Assembly (NCBI GenBank): GCA_003427395.1
Contig: BFEA01000132.1
Location: 898,400 to 918,485, forward strand
Reading direction: 5' to 3'
DNA length: 20,086 nucleotides
From: Chara braunii
Lineage: Eukaryota; Streptophyta; Charophyceae; Charales; Characeae
The translations under genes were made by a program, and so were the position numbers. Positions 9,677 through 19,252 of this stretch are shown piece after piece (within the stretch, counting starts at the first letter, position 1; each line of letters opens with the position of its first letter). The notes beneath the pieces were generated by a model, which had not been told where the DNA came from, made no database searches, and saw only the letters and a list, made by a program, of their open reading frames with translations.

Positions 9677-10200
9677 TGATGAAGTCTTCCAAAGGGTTCG
9701 CTGGTTGCCAGTTTTTGTCGTTTGAAGAGCGGAAGCTCTTACGAAGTTGTAATTCAATTGTCATGACGTTGAATATTTGGAATTGTTGATTACAACGAGT
9801 AGGATCCTCAGAGGCTATATGCCCAGCAACCATTNTATCTCTCTGGTTGAAGATATAATCCGATGCCATTAGGAAACTAGTGGTTGAATTGACGGGAGCT
9901 TATTTCACCGCGGCAACCATTGGATCTTGTGGCACGAAGTTTACACGCCAGATTGTTAGCCCTTCGACGTGTCACTATGGACAGCTCTTCGACGAGAGGA
10001 GAAATGGAATTAGTTCGAACACTGAAGTTCGATGGCCAAACTTGGACGGGACGGAACCACTTCCTTTTTCTTGTGGATCGAGCTAAACAGGCATTAGCTG
10101 AACCACGCTTAATGAAAAATGTTCCAACTTTGGCAAGCCTGGCTATTCGCAACATACTTGTATGAAACAGATAGGCTGAGATTTTCGAGGGGCGGTTGTC
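9677..10200. other. Unassigned part of the mitochondrial mosaic
   Basis: Moderately AT-rich DNA with one ambiguous base at 9836. Open frames on both strands (for example 9920-10165 +) show no recognised family. It may be mitochondrial spacer or intron sequence. Confidence 0.35.
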
Positions 10201-10296
10201 TGGTACATAGAAGGCTGAAGGTCCAAATGCTTCGATACAATCGACCACCAAATATTGATGAGTCTTCTGCATAAGAAGATTCAAGATGAAGTAAAA
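10201..10296 (+). pseudogene. Group II intron RT fragment (IEGDI/CFDTIDH block)
   Basis: Plus-strand frame WYIEG*RSKCFDTIDHQILM followed by SLLHKKIQDEVK. This matches the first catalytic aspartate block of group II intron RTs (IEGDI.KCFD.I.H..L). A TGA at 10216-10218 replaces the usual aspartate codon of EGD. The piece lies on the opposite strand to the YADD piece at 9524-9676, though the two blocks are normally collinear in one protein. They may come from the same intron rearranged or from two introns. Confidence 0.7.
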
Positions 10297-10312
10297 GCAC
10301 CGTGAGGTGTGA

Positions 10313-10534
<222 letters not shown>

Positions 10535-10611
10535 TGATTTCTAAAGAAAAACGTTGCCGTTTGCTGGAACAACTACACGCTTATTCGTACTTCGATTTAA
10601 GTGCTTGCTCC

Positions 10612-10720
10612 GATTGCCCCGCTGTCTCCAACGTGGGCTCAGTGAAATTGAATTCTCCGTGAAGATGCGGAGTACCAGCGGCTAGACGATAAGACCCCGT
10701 GCACCTTTACTATAGCTTCG
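10612..10720 (+). pseudogene. rrnL: Mitochondrial large-subunit rRNA fragment (domain V)
   Basis: GCTGTCTCCAACGTGGGCTC, AGTGAAATTGAATTCTCCGT and AAGACCCCGTGCACCTTTAC match the bacterial/mitochondrial LSU rRNA region just before the peptidyl-transferase loop; the form GAATTCTCCGTGAAGATGCGG is typical of plant mitochondrial 26S. The near-universal GACGGAAAGACC reads GACGATAAGACC, changing positions equivalent to E. coli G2057 and A2058, which argues for a non-functional copy. It ends at TATAGCTTCG where nad5 begins on the other strand. Confidence 0.85.
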
Positions 10721-10904
10721 AATAAAACCCAGTTAAAAAAGGAAATCCAATTAAAGACATGCTGCCTATTAGCATCATAGCATAAGTAAAAGGTAACAAA
10801 GAAGCTAATCCTCCCATTTTGCGCATATCTTGTTCATCAGACATTGCATGAATCACAGAACCTGCACTCAAAAAAAGTAATGCTTTAAAAAGAGCATGGT
10901 TCAA
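10716..10904 (-). pseudogene. nad5: Mitochondrial nad5 fragment
   Basis: Minus-strand frame [20 protein letters not shown], then [20 protein letters not shown] and [20 protein letters not shown], the conserved centre of plant mitochondrial NADH dehydrogenase subunit 5, a proton-pumping membrane subunit of complex [11 protein letters not shown] separates it from plastid ndhF, which occurs elsewhere in this window. It covers about 63 codons of a protein of more than 600 residues. It ends at SK, where five bases (CTTCG, 10716-10720) could equally belong to the rRNA piece. Confidence 0.88.
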
Positions 10905-10962
10905 GAGCGAGCTTGGAGTCTGGATTTTCGAACCTGGTTACCAGCCATTGCGTGGTTTCTTT

Positions 10963-10990
10963 AGGTCTTTGCCTGCTATAGCAAAGACCT
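10963..10990. other. Perfect hairpin in the mitochondrial mosaic
   Basis: AGGTCTTTGC and GCAAAGACCT form a 10-bp perfect stem around the 8-nt loop CTGCTATA. Such small palindromes are common in plant mitochondrial spacers. It is not followed by a T tract, so there is no sign of a terminator. Confidence 0.6.
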
Positions 10991-11584
10991 TAGCCCGTGA
11001 GCGAAGCTTGAATTTGGCAGCATATACCATAGCCAAAGAATGGCGAAGTATATATGACAATCTAGCTATGCATTAGCGCTTTGAGTCTGCTATGTGATAG
11101 TAATTGGCGAGACCGCGGAGAAGTCCGGAGATGTGGGATCTGCTGCCTGCAGACAGTCTGTACGCTTTCTCTTGTGCGAACCCTCTACGTCCGAGTTCGT
11201 TACCGTTGACAGAAGTGGATTGGTTACTTCAACAAGTATGGGCAGAACCAAAGATCAACCAATATAGGATGAGCATGTATACAGCGGAAGTCTGAGAAAT
11301 GGACTGACTCACATAAATTGAACTCATGCAGATATCACCCAACACACAAGCAATCGTGAGATGGTGGGGTCTGAAGCCAATCACAGACGATGCTCAGGCC
11401 CCGTACAACCATACATAGATGAAAGGTGGGAGAAAGTCCTAATGCAACCGGTGTCCAATCTATGATGCCGCCGAGTATCAATCCCAACCATCTCCAAGGT
11501 CTCGAATCCGGTAAGTATCACAACCTCTTACCACCGAAGTCCAAACACTGATCTCTGTCCAACTCGTATCCAAGTCTCCAATTT

Positions 11585-11585
11585 G

Positions 11586-11616
<31 letters not shown>

Positions 11617-11700
11617 CTGAAGGAGAAGAAAAAGAAGTCTGAAGGAGAAGAAGAAGAAGAAGAGATGGAGAAGAAGAAGAAGAAGAGATGGAGGAGAGGT
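11585..11700. repeat. (GAA)n-rich tract in the 3' LTR of element B
   Basis: Runs of GAAGAAGAA interrupted by GTCTGAAGGAGAA and GAGATGGAGAAG units. On the LTR coding strand it is (TTC)n, at a place comparable with the (TTC)n of LTR A, so a pyrimidine tract appears to be an ancestral LTR property. Confidence 0.85.
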
Positions 11701-12265
11701 AGAGATGGGGGGAGCTGGTGAGGGGCCTCAGATCGAACCTGTAGGTAGCAAGCTGGCGTCTTGGCGGCGGCGGGAGTCCCACTACAGGTCGCTGAAGCTA
11801 TGGCGCTCCACTGTCTCAGGAAAGTCCTCCTCGCTCCTCCTTGCTCCTCCTGGACTGCAGTGCGCTAACTGGCGCTGCAGTCCCTAGCGTTGTGCTGAAC
11901 CGAAATAGCGCAGCGCTCCTCTGGCTGCTCCCCGTTCCAACCTATTGAGAATGGCCGCTGGACCGGCCTAAGTACCGTCCGCGGCTGGTCGGCCTCGATG
12001 CTGGCCTCCTGCGCCGTGGGCTGAACCGGCGAAATGACCGTTCAGCCCAGACGGGCGGGCGGCAGCCTCAAGAGCGCCGCCAGGCCCAAACGGTCATGTC
12101 GTTTGGGCCAGACCTGGTCTGCTAGGCGCTGAGGCGCCAATCGGTGGCCTAACAGGGCCTACCGGGGGGAAAAGGCCTGGCTTTTCGGCGAGGCCGGCCT
12201 AGGTACCCCCTGAACCGGTATGTGGGGCCTGTGAAGGCCCGTGTGGAATCGCAGAATGTAACACA

Positions 12266-12276
12266 CTCCCCCCCTT
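12266..12276 (-). other. Polypurine tract of element B
   Basis: On the minus strand AAGGGGGGGAG immediately precedes the TGTG start of the LTR at 12265 and lies 11 bases past the last codon of the integrase frame (stop at 12288-12290). Confidence 0.75.
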
Positions 12277-12287
12277 GAAAGACCGAG

Positions 12288-13862
12288 CTACCTGCAAGGG
12301 CAAAGTTGTATGTCCGATACCTGGGTGGGTCCGGTGGGACGAGCTTTGTCCTTGGCGAGTCGCCGATTCTCGTAGTCGGAGAAGACGAGTGGTGCAGATG
12401 CCTGTAAGTCTGCGCGGGAGATCCAGCGAGTGTCATCTGGGGCACATTGCTTGAATGTGACTTCGTATTGCATTGGCTTGTTGCCAAACTTGCAGTGCTT
12501 GATGACACGGTCGACTTCCTGGTGTTCGTCCACAAAGGGCGGATCTTGTGATCGTCGGCCCGGAAACTCAGCCTCGGAAGGTGGCGTGTAGATGGCTAGC
12601 TTCGACGCATGGAAGACCGTGTGCACACGGAGGTGCGGTGGGATGGCAATCACGAAGGAAGGGCCTGCAGGGTCATCACCTGCTGCAATAACTACCTTCC
12701 ATGGTCCAAACCATTTCGGGAGAAGTTTGCACGAGACGTCATGCTCCAACTGGAATTCCTCAGCGAGGACCCAAACAAGGTCTCCCTCGCGGAAAGGACA
12801 TGGGAGTCGATGTCGGTTAGCTTGCTGCTGCATGCGGATTTGAGCCTTTTGCATGTTCGCGCGGGCTTTGATCAGCAAGTTCCGGTACTTCCGAACGGAA
12901 GCGGGAGAGCAAGCGACGTCTTTGTCGGCAACCCGTGGTAGAAGAAGATCAGCGAAGACTCGGGCTTTCTCTCCACCGTGATGCAACTCGAATGGAGTGA
13001 TGCAGATCGTCGGGTGCACCGAAGTGTTATAGGCGAACTCGATGTCGGGAAGACGATCAACCCAATCTTTCTGGTCGGTACGGATGAGTGTATATAACAT
13101 CATTTGAGCGATCTGATGCGCTTGTTCCGACTGGCCATCCATCTGGGGGTGCAGTGCGGACGTAAGGCCTTCGACTTTGCCCACTTCGTGTCCTGAGGTT
13201 GCCTGGCTCGACTTCATAGTCGAACCGGACTCCGTCATGAGGGAAGTCCAAAAGGCTGACATGAAGCGAGTGTCTCTGTCGCTCACAATGTCTTCTGGTA
13301 CACCATGGCAGCTAATCTAGCCGGTGTGCAAGAGTCGTGCGAGCTCGGGGGCTGTAGCACGGTACTTGCATGGAAGAAAACGAGTGTACTTGCTCAAACA
13401 GTCAAGGACCGTGAGGATGCCGTCATGACCGAGGCGATCGCGGGGGAACGGGCCTGTAACATCCATAGCAATGGAGAGGCGCGGCGCCCGAGGAATCGGC
13501 ATCGGTTTCAGTTCGCCATAAGGGACCTGGGATCTACCTTTGTTACGATGGCAAACTGCGCATGACTCAATATACCTCGTGACGTCGTGAAGAACGTCTG
13601 GCCAGTGAAAACGCTGGCGGAGGCGGGCCAATGTGCGGGTCACGCCAAGGTGTGCCGAAAGTCGTGCGTCGTGGAATTCGCCGAGAAGACGAGTCTGTAA
13701 GATGCGGTCTTGGGGCACCACTAACAAGTCCTTTCCTCTTGTGTGGAGGAGTAGGAACCCGTCAGAGATGCGATAATGACCAGCCGGTGGGTGATCCGAT
13801 GAGAGCTTCGCATAAAGCGTAGAGTAAGTCGGATCGGACTTGTAGCCTTTGACAAAATGTTG
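12288..13862 (-). pseudogene. Integrase with GPY/F module and chromodomain-like tail, element B
   Basis: Minus-strand frame, in phase with the RNase H region. The zinc-binding part has HDARLSAHLGVTRTLARL and ESCAVCHRNK (H, H, C-x2-C). The catalytic core has SIAMDVTGPFPRD (first Asp), IVSDRDTRFMSAFW (second Asp) and QMDGQSEQAHQIAQMM (Glu), so the DDE triad is intact. Further on come FAYNTSVHPTICITPFELHH, LLPKWFGPWKVV (GPY/F) and a chromodomain-like segment VDRVIKHCKFGNKPMQYEVT to TRWISRADLQ, as in chromoviruses, where it steers insertion into heterochromatin. A TAA at 13863-13865 separates it from RNase H, and a TAG at 13317-13319 stands where tryptophan is expected (HTG*ISCHGVP; HTGWICSHDV in A). 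About a dozen extra residues (ATSGHEVGKVEGL) precede HPQMDG. Confidence 0.88.
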
Positions 13863-15562
13863 TTACAGATCGTCGTCGAGTTGGAACGTCGTAGTCACGA
13901 GGGCACAAAGATCGGGCTGTCGTGAGAGGGCGTCCGCTGCTCGATTGGCGGGACCGGGAATCTGGCACAGCTCAAAGTCGAACTGGTCGATGTAGTACAT
14001 CCATCGACCGATCGTGCTGGTGACCGTGTCCTGCGTCTTGTAGAAGGTCAATGGATTGTTGTCAGTGTTCCATCTAAAACGCCGACGATCGAGCGAAAAG
14101 TGAAGCCACCATTTGAGAACGGTGACGAACGCGAGTAGCTCTTTCTTCCTAGCGTCGTCGAGAGTGTTGATGGGAAGCACCTTTTGGGAGAAGTACTCGA
14201 CCGGGGGCCAACCATCAGTGTGACATTGTTCCAATACCGCACCAATACCGTACCCGGAAGCATCCGTAGTCACTTGGGTAGGTAGGGTGGGGTCATAGTT
14301 ACGGAGGGCTGGTGCGTCTTGCATCGCCGCCATCAACGTATTGAGCGCGCCAAGAGCTGCGTCGTCGAGCTCGAATGGTACCTTCGGGGATTGAAGTCTC
14401 GACAAAAGAGCTGCCAATTTGGAGTAAGACTCGACGAAGCACTGATAGTATCCAGCCAAACCCATGAAAGAGCGTACGCCCGTCGTGCAACGGAGTTCCG
14501 ACCAATCCACGATGGCTTGGATCTTGTCCGCCAAGGGACGAATGCCTTTCAGCGTCACATAATGACCTAAGTACTCAAGCTCTTGTTTGGCGAATTCGCA
14601 CTTGTCGCGGTTTGCTTTGTACTTGGCTGCTCGCAAACGATCCAACACCACACGAAGGTGTACGAGGTGCTCGTCAAGCGTTCTGCTATAGACCAAGATA
14701 TCATCGAGGTAGATGAGGACGGTACGATCGAGCAAGTCTCGGAACTCTGTTGTCATGGCCGCTTGGAAGGTTGTCGGGGCATTGGTGAGTCCAAATGGCA
14801 TCACGACCCATTCAAAATGCCCATACCGCGTTTTGAAGGCGGTCTTGTACCGATCTTGAGGCTGGATTTCAATCTGGTACCTAACTTCAAGTCCAACTTC
14901 GAGAAGTACGTTGCGCCACCCAACCGCTCAAGGAGATCATCAATCCTGGGGAGAGGGCCGACGTTCTTTACGGTTTGTGCGTTACGTTTCCTATAGTCGA
15001 TGCACAACTGTAGGTCCTTGTTCTTCTTTTAGACGAAGAGAACAGGTGCACCGTAAGGCGAACAACTAGGGCGAATCCAACCCTTGTCGAGGAGGTCATC
15101 GAGTTGTGCGCAAAACACCTTGAGTTCCTCTTCGCTCATGCGGTAAAGGCATCCACGCGGAGGGACGACACCCGCCTCGAGAGTAATCTCGTGACGTATG
15201 GGCCGATCCGGAACCGTTCCGATGGGAGCCTCGAAGACGTCTCCATATCCATCTAAGAGGTGAGTAATACGTGGGTCCGGCAGCGACGCGGCTGGTCCGT
15301 CGGGCGAGGGGAGAGCATGTAAGAAAACAAGGCCCATCTCCTCGGTGCTGCTCCGAGCTATGGCATCCTGAATCCTCGCAACGGAAACCACGTGACAAGC
15401 AATCAAAGTGTGAGGGGTCGCAACCGTGCACGGGGCTAACACTCCGTTCCGATCACGTATGTGAATGATTCGGTCATGAAAGTTGACCGGATGATAGGCG
15501 CTACGCAACCAAGACATGCCTAGAATCATGTCAAACTTGGTGTCGAGGATGTCGAAAGACAC
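13863..15562 (-). pseudogene. Reverse transcriptase and RNase H of element B
   Basis: Starts with the end of the protease linker (ILDTKFDMILGMSWL), then RT: HEITLEAGVVPPRGCLYRMS, GWIRPSCSPYGAPVLFV, a TAA near 15029-15031 where the family has lysine, CIDYRKRN, GPLPRIDDLLERLGGATYFS. Near 14870 a missing base shifts the frame. It resumes with PFGLTNAPTTFQ and the intact catalytic box YLDDILVYSRTLDEH (YLDD at 14700-14711). RNase H follows with TTDASGYGIGAVLEQ, KKELLAFV, TDNNPLTFYKTQDT and NRAADALSR, so all four acidic residues are present. From 14804 down to 12288 the frame is continuous except for stops at 13863 and 13317. This copy decayed recently compared with element A. Confidence 0.9.
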
Positions 15563-16046
15563 TGGCTCGCACGCAAGGGGCGCAAAGTATACCGGAATGT
15601 GTCAACGCATCGGTCGATCGACTTTTGCGTGCAGCCATCCGCGAGTGTAACTTGCGTAGGGTGCGTCTTCCTTCGAACGCGTGGGCCAAGGCCTGCGCGG
15701 GCCATAAAGGCTTGACTCATGAAGTTGCGAGGCGCCTTGACTCATGAAGTTGCGAGGCACTCCACAATCAATCAAGGCATTGCAGGTTGCCTTTCCGATT
15801 TGAATTCGGATATATGCAAAGGAGCGTCGCTCTCGACGTACCTTTGGGTGGCGTACTCGCGGAGCGGAGATCGACAACCGCTACTCCGTCGTTCGTCAAC
15901 GGAACTGGTACTGCAGCGTGCAAGTAGGAGCGTAGATTTCCCATGAAGGCGTTACAATGCGGCCTTGGCAAGGTTCCTGTTGAGGGTAGAGGCATCCAAG
16001 CGAAGTCCTCTCTCGTGAGCGGGTCAAGCTCCTCAAGTCTTGACAC
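15526..16046 (-). pseudogene. Protease region of element B, frameshifted by a 25-bp duplication
   Basis: Minus strand, three frames in turn. The linker SRLEELDPLTREDFAWMPLP and YLHAAVPVPLTNDGVAVVDL matches element A. The active-site stretch YIRIQIGKATCNALIDCG is followed by VPRNFMSQ. A 25-bp tandem repeat (15711-15760) then shifts the frame, after which MSQAFMARAGLGPRV and THPTQVTLADGCTQKSIDRC continue. Another shift follows before FDILDTKFDMILGMSWL. D-C-G replaces the common D-S/T-G as in element A. No functional protease can result. Confidence 0.8.
15711..15760. repeat. 25-bp tandem duplication at the protease active-site region of element B
   Basis: CTTGACTCATGAAGTTGCGAGGCGC and CTTGACTCATGAAGTTGCGAGGCAC lie end to end at 15711-15735 and 15736-15760 with one difference. 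The period of 25 shifts the frame by one. The near identity marks it as recent. Confidence 0.9.
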
Positions 16047-16298
16047 GCCGTCGAGTCCTCGGAAATCAGTGGCGAACTGACCGGTTCACTTGCCGACAGT
16101 GTGAAAGCTACGCCTACGTTATCTAAGTGCGCAGGTGGCTAGGCTGGTCTAATGGTGGCACCAGCCGGGCGGCATAATCCTCGTATGTATCACGAGAATC
16201 AGCGACTAACGCATGCTCCCCGGTAGTGATATCGGTTGTTAGCAAGGCAACCGGTTCCAACGGAGTGAGGAGAGGCGCTGTCCCTCTCCTTGCATAAC

Positions 16299-18310
16299 TC
16301 AGTTTCCCAAGTTAGTTGGATGGGGTATGCGTGCCTTGCCCTTTTCCGAGCATTGTGCGTTAGTGTGGTTTACACTATTGCACCAAAGGCAATATCCGTA
16401 CCGTTGACGAAGGTCAAATACTTCCTTGATGATGTTGTATGCCGTCCATGGTTGCTGCCCAGTTCCCGTCGATGTCGTCGCTTGTGTCGCCTTGTTCTTC
16501 CGAACTCTCTTGGGACGCTTCGGCGGGAGCGCTGCGACAACTCGTCCATCACTCGAGGATGCTGCTGCAGCGTGTAGGTCGATTGATTTGTCAGGAATCA
16601 CTACATTATTATGCGTCGGCCGTTGGTAGCCTTGCTTAGCCACATATTGCGGTTGGGACTGCCGTTCGTTGGCGGCCTTGTCATCCGTTTGGATGACCAG
16701 GTTCGCACGACCCAGAATGGTCTGGAATGAGGCATAGTTGTACTCGTTGCCGAGTGCCGACCGTAGTCCTGCGCACGATCGCGAAAAGAACTCGGATTTT
16801 ATTTCATCTTGTAACTCATGCATATTCAAAAGCACTTTTATTTTTAGGATCTCGTTCAATTATACATAGCTTAGAGCCACTTCTAGGCTACAATCCTGAG
16901 AATAATCAGAATCTTGTCTTCATGGGAGGCCTTGGTAAATCTATGCCAGTAACAAGGTTGACTTTCTTAATTGGCACTCTTTCTCTTTGTGGAGTTCCTC
17001 CTTTTGCTTGTTTTTGGTCAAAAGATGAAATTATTGTTGACGCTTGGTTTGGGAAACTCAAGTCGAAGCCCGGAGTGGTTACTATCTTCTGCCACTTGAT
17101 CGTCCAGTCTCGAGTTGGCATGTTCCCTTGTGAGCTGTAGTAGACCTTGTTCATGGCTGCCTTTACGATGTTGCGGACCATGAAACGAGTGTTCCACATT
17201 TGCTCGAACTGCTTCCACAGAATGTGCGTGTGCAGTTGGGCGATGGTTCATCCATGCCTGTGCTCCTCCAATGAGTTGGAGGTAGAGCACTTTCATCATA
17301 TCCTCGGGCGGTACAGAGTGGCAGGATGCTTCGGTGAGGAAGGCTTGCCACCATGTCAAAGCGTCCGTCTTGTTGTAGTCGTCAAACTTGCTGATGTTGA
17401 AGCGTGACATCTTGTATGCCTTCGTAGCGGCTTCCAGTCGTGACTGCAGTTTGGTGATGTCCGTCTTGATGGCGGCCACGGTGTTGCTGATCGTGGCCGG
17501 ACTGGTGAAGTCACCTAGGTCGCCGATAATATTGACGGCATGGTCGATGCGCTCCCCGAGCTGCTTCGCCGTGTCTGTTGTGCAGCCTGGCGCTGCTGAG
17601 GCCTTAGCCTCGATGCTGTTGATGCGTGTGATAGTGGTGTTCAACAGTTGGTGCTGTTGCTGCTGCTGTGTTGCTGCGGCGCGGACGGCAGCTTGTAAGG
17701 CGGCAGTATCTTGCTGCTGCTTTTGTCTGAGCGGTCGGTCCACGGGAAGGTGTGCCTGCAGCATCGTGTTATTCCACATCACCGCCCTCATCATGCCCAG
17801 CATCAGGTTAGCCAGGTTACTCCTTTCTGCCTCCGCCGGTGTCGGGTCGGCCTGCTCGTCCGTAGGCACAAAGATCATGCCTTGGAGGAGTGTTGTCCAC
17901 TGACTCTCATTCTGGATCAGGGACTCAGTGCTGGCGGCATTCCGTCGGTTTCAAGCCGTTGTGTCAGCCTCAGCAGTCCGCTGAGCTTGGGCTGCCGCCT
18001 CATTGGCCAGCCGCTGACGTTCTGCCTCTGCTGCCTCCGGCTGTGCTTTAGCGGTAGCAACGACATCCGTAAATGCCTATACTCGCTGAAGGTAAGCTGA
18101 TAACATCTCGTGGTCCCCTTGGACCGGGCAGGCGGGAAGGGCCCCGGTAGTGACCGCTACTGCAGTTGCTGTACCCGATGCTGCTGGAGCCATTCGCCTG
18201 CTGAGTCGTTGTTGCTGATACTTGGATCGTGGAGGTACCACAGAGTGGCTACGAACTGCGAGTCTGGCACTGCGTCGGGGCAGTGCCCCGGTCCTCTGTT
18301 CCGTTGACAT
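16299..18310 (-). pseudogene. gag of element B, split by plastid ndhF
   Basis: Capsid-nucleocapsid polyprotein. The ATG at 18310 opens MSTEQRTGALPRRSARL; one frame then runs to about 17047 with a TAG (18077-18079) and a TGA (17951-17953, NRRNAAST follows). In order there are an Ala/Glu-rich helical part (KAQPEAAEAERQRLANEAAA), a Gln run TQQQQQHQ, a predicted coiled coil and the gag core WWQAFLTEASCHSVP and LQLIGGAQAWMNH. Near 17210 capsid similarity moves to another frame (MWNTRFMVRN...[17 protein letters not shown]), which runs to FDLSFPN. The ndhF insert interrupts between FDLSFPN and EIKSEFF. The remainder (16799-16299) carries the zinc knuckle CLWCNSVNHTNAQC (CX2CX4HX4C). The element A equivalent is continuous across the insertion point. 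Confidence 0.85.
16800..17046 (+). pseudogene. ndhF: Plastid ndhF fragment inserted in gag of element B
   Basis: Plus-strand frame [60 protein letters not shown] and [20 protein letters not shown], then DAW. This is the conserved centre of NADH-plastoquinone oxidoreductase subunit 5. [17 protein letters not shown] and [15 protein letters not shown] are hallmarks of plastid NdhF, and mitochondrial Nad5 differs clearly (compare 10904-10716). About 82 codons, uninterrupted, so the transfer may be recent. Junctions lie within a few bases of 16799 and 17047; T-rich and GGTTT overlaps blur both. Confidence 0.88.
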
Positions 18311-19180
18311 CAGCACAGGCTGATGCGGTACTTGAAGACCTCGGTGTCACAGAGTACGGGGAGGGCAGGGAGGGTGGGAACAGGGGTAGAACAGATCAAG
18401 CAATCCACATGCAGTCCCCTGTCCCACTGTGGACTGGACTCCTAATCAAAAGAGAAAAGAAAAGCAATGATCTTTCCCCAAACAATTTAAATACGAACAT
18501 AATCAATAACTAATAAGAATGATGAATAATACTTAATTAAAATTTAAGAATCATTAATCAATAAGATTTAATAATTATCAAATAACGAATTTTAAATTGT
18601 CGGATCGATTAGGTGTCCGTTGAGATCACCTATAGTCCGGGAGTTCGCCGTTGTTAGTGAACTTCCCAGAAAAAGTTGCAGTTCTGAGGTAAACGATTCC
18701 GAACAGTCCGCCAAACGAAAAATAGTTTCGGATAGTTAGGAAAAGAAAAACACTCGAATTTTCGAAAACGTGAAATTTCGGGAATTTCAACCTAACGAGT
18801 CCGATTTTCAGAAGGCCGAAGTCCGCATTCGGAAATTCACAATTAGGGAAAAAGAAAAAAAAAATCGCGGAAATTTCGGATTTCAACCCTAATTTTCCGC
18901 AATTTCGTGGAAATTCCGGTTGTGTTTCCAAAAAAACGCGGACTTTCCCTCCCAAAGTGAAAACCGAAATTTTATCGTAACCCTAATTCAATACCGAAAT
19001 AAAACAGCATACCGAATTGAAACAGAATACCGGATTAAAACAGAATACTGAATTAAAAAAAGAATTTTGCAACTTGAATCTCGATAGTAATGCAGAACTG
19101 ATTTGGAAAAAACGAATAATGCTAATTGAACAATCTATTCCCTAATCAGAATTACCTTGTGAGCAGATCCATTTGATTGG
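18311..19180 (-). other. Leader of element B between primer-binding site and gag
   Basis: About 870 bp with no credible gene. Bases 18480-19180 are AT-rich and full of GAAATTTCGG / CCGAAATTTC words that can pair with each other, unlike the GC-rich gag beside it. Bases 18311-18470 are more GC-rich. The abrupt composition change near 18470 could mark an old join. A long structured leader could hold RNA packaging signals, but nothing specific is recognised. Confidence 0.5.
19001..19054. repeat. 18-bp tandem repeat, three copies, in the leader of element B
   Basis: AAAACAGCATACCGAATT, GAAACAGAATACCGGATT and AAAACAGAATACTGAATT adjoin at 19001, 19019 and 19037. A degenerate partial copy (ATTCAATACCGAAAT) lies just before. 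Confidence 0.85.
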
Positions 19181-19195
19181 TCTGCTTCGATACCA
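19181..19195 (-). other. Primer-binding site of element B
   Basis: The minus strand reads TGGTATCGAAGCAGA four bases after the LTR end (GCAACA, last base 19200). The first seven bases match the complement of the initiator tRNA-Met 3' end, TGGTATC, the usual primer site of plant Ty3/gypsy and copia elements. It fixes the orientation of B and the end of its 5' LTR. Confidence 0.65.
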
Positions 19196-19199
19196 AAAC

Positions 19200-19252
19200 T
19201 GTTGCATACTCGTGAATACTTCAACAAGTATGGGCAGAACCAAAGATCAACC
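19200..19252 (-). repeat. 3' end of the 5' LTR of element B (uninterrupted form)
   Basis: Minus strand from 19252 to 19200, ending GAGTATGCAACA next to the primer-binding site. All 53 bases equal the two halves of the 3' LTR (11260-11225 and 9037-9021) once the mitochondrial insert is removed. Element C begins at 19253, so the rest of this LTR lies beyond the window. Confidence 0.85.

Noticed and set aside
9886-9899. GAATTGACGGGAGC resembles the universal small-subunit rRNA 915-925 motif
   Set aside because: Only about 13 bases match; the flanks do not resemble rRNA.
9920-10165. 81-codon frame inside the mosaic
   Set aside because: No recognised family; surrounded by fragmentary organelle DNA, so it cannot be supported as a gene.
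16800-17046. Mitochondrial nad5 as the source
   Set aside because: ACFWSKDEI and [12 protein letters not shown] with SIIHS.E are plastid NdhF motifs; the true nad5 piece at 10716-10904 differs clearly.
17388-17903. Cys/Val-rich plus-strand frame of 171 codons
   Set aside because: Antisense shadow of the gag coiled-coil and Gln-run region of element B.
19001-19054. CRISPR-like array
   Set aside because: The 18-bp units adjoin without spacers, in a eukaryotic retroelement leader.
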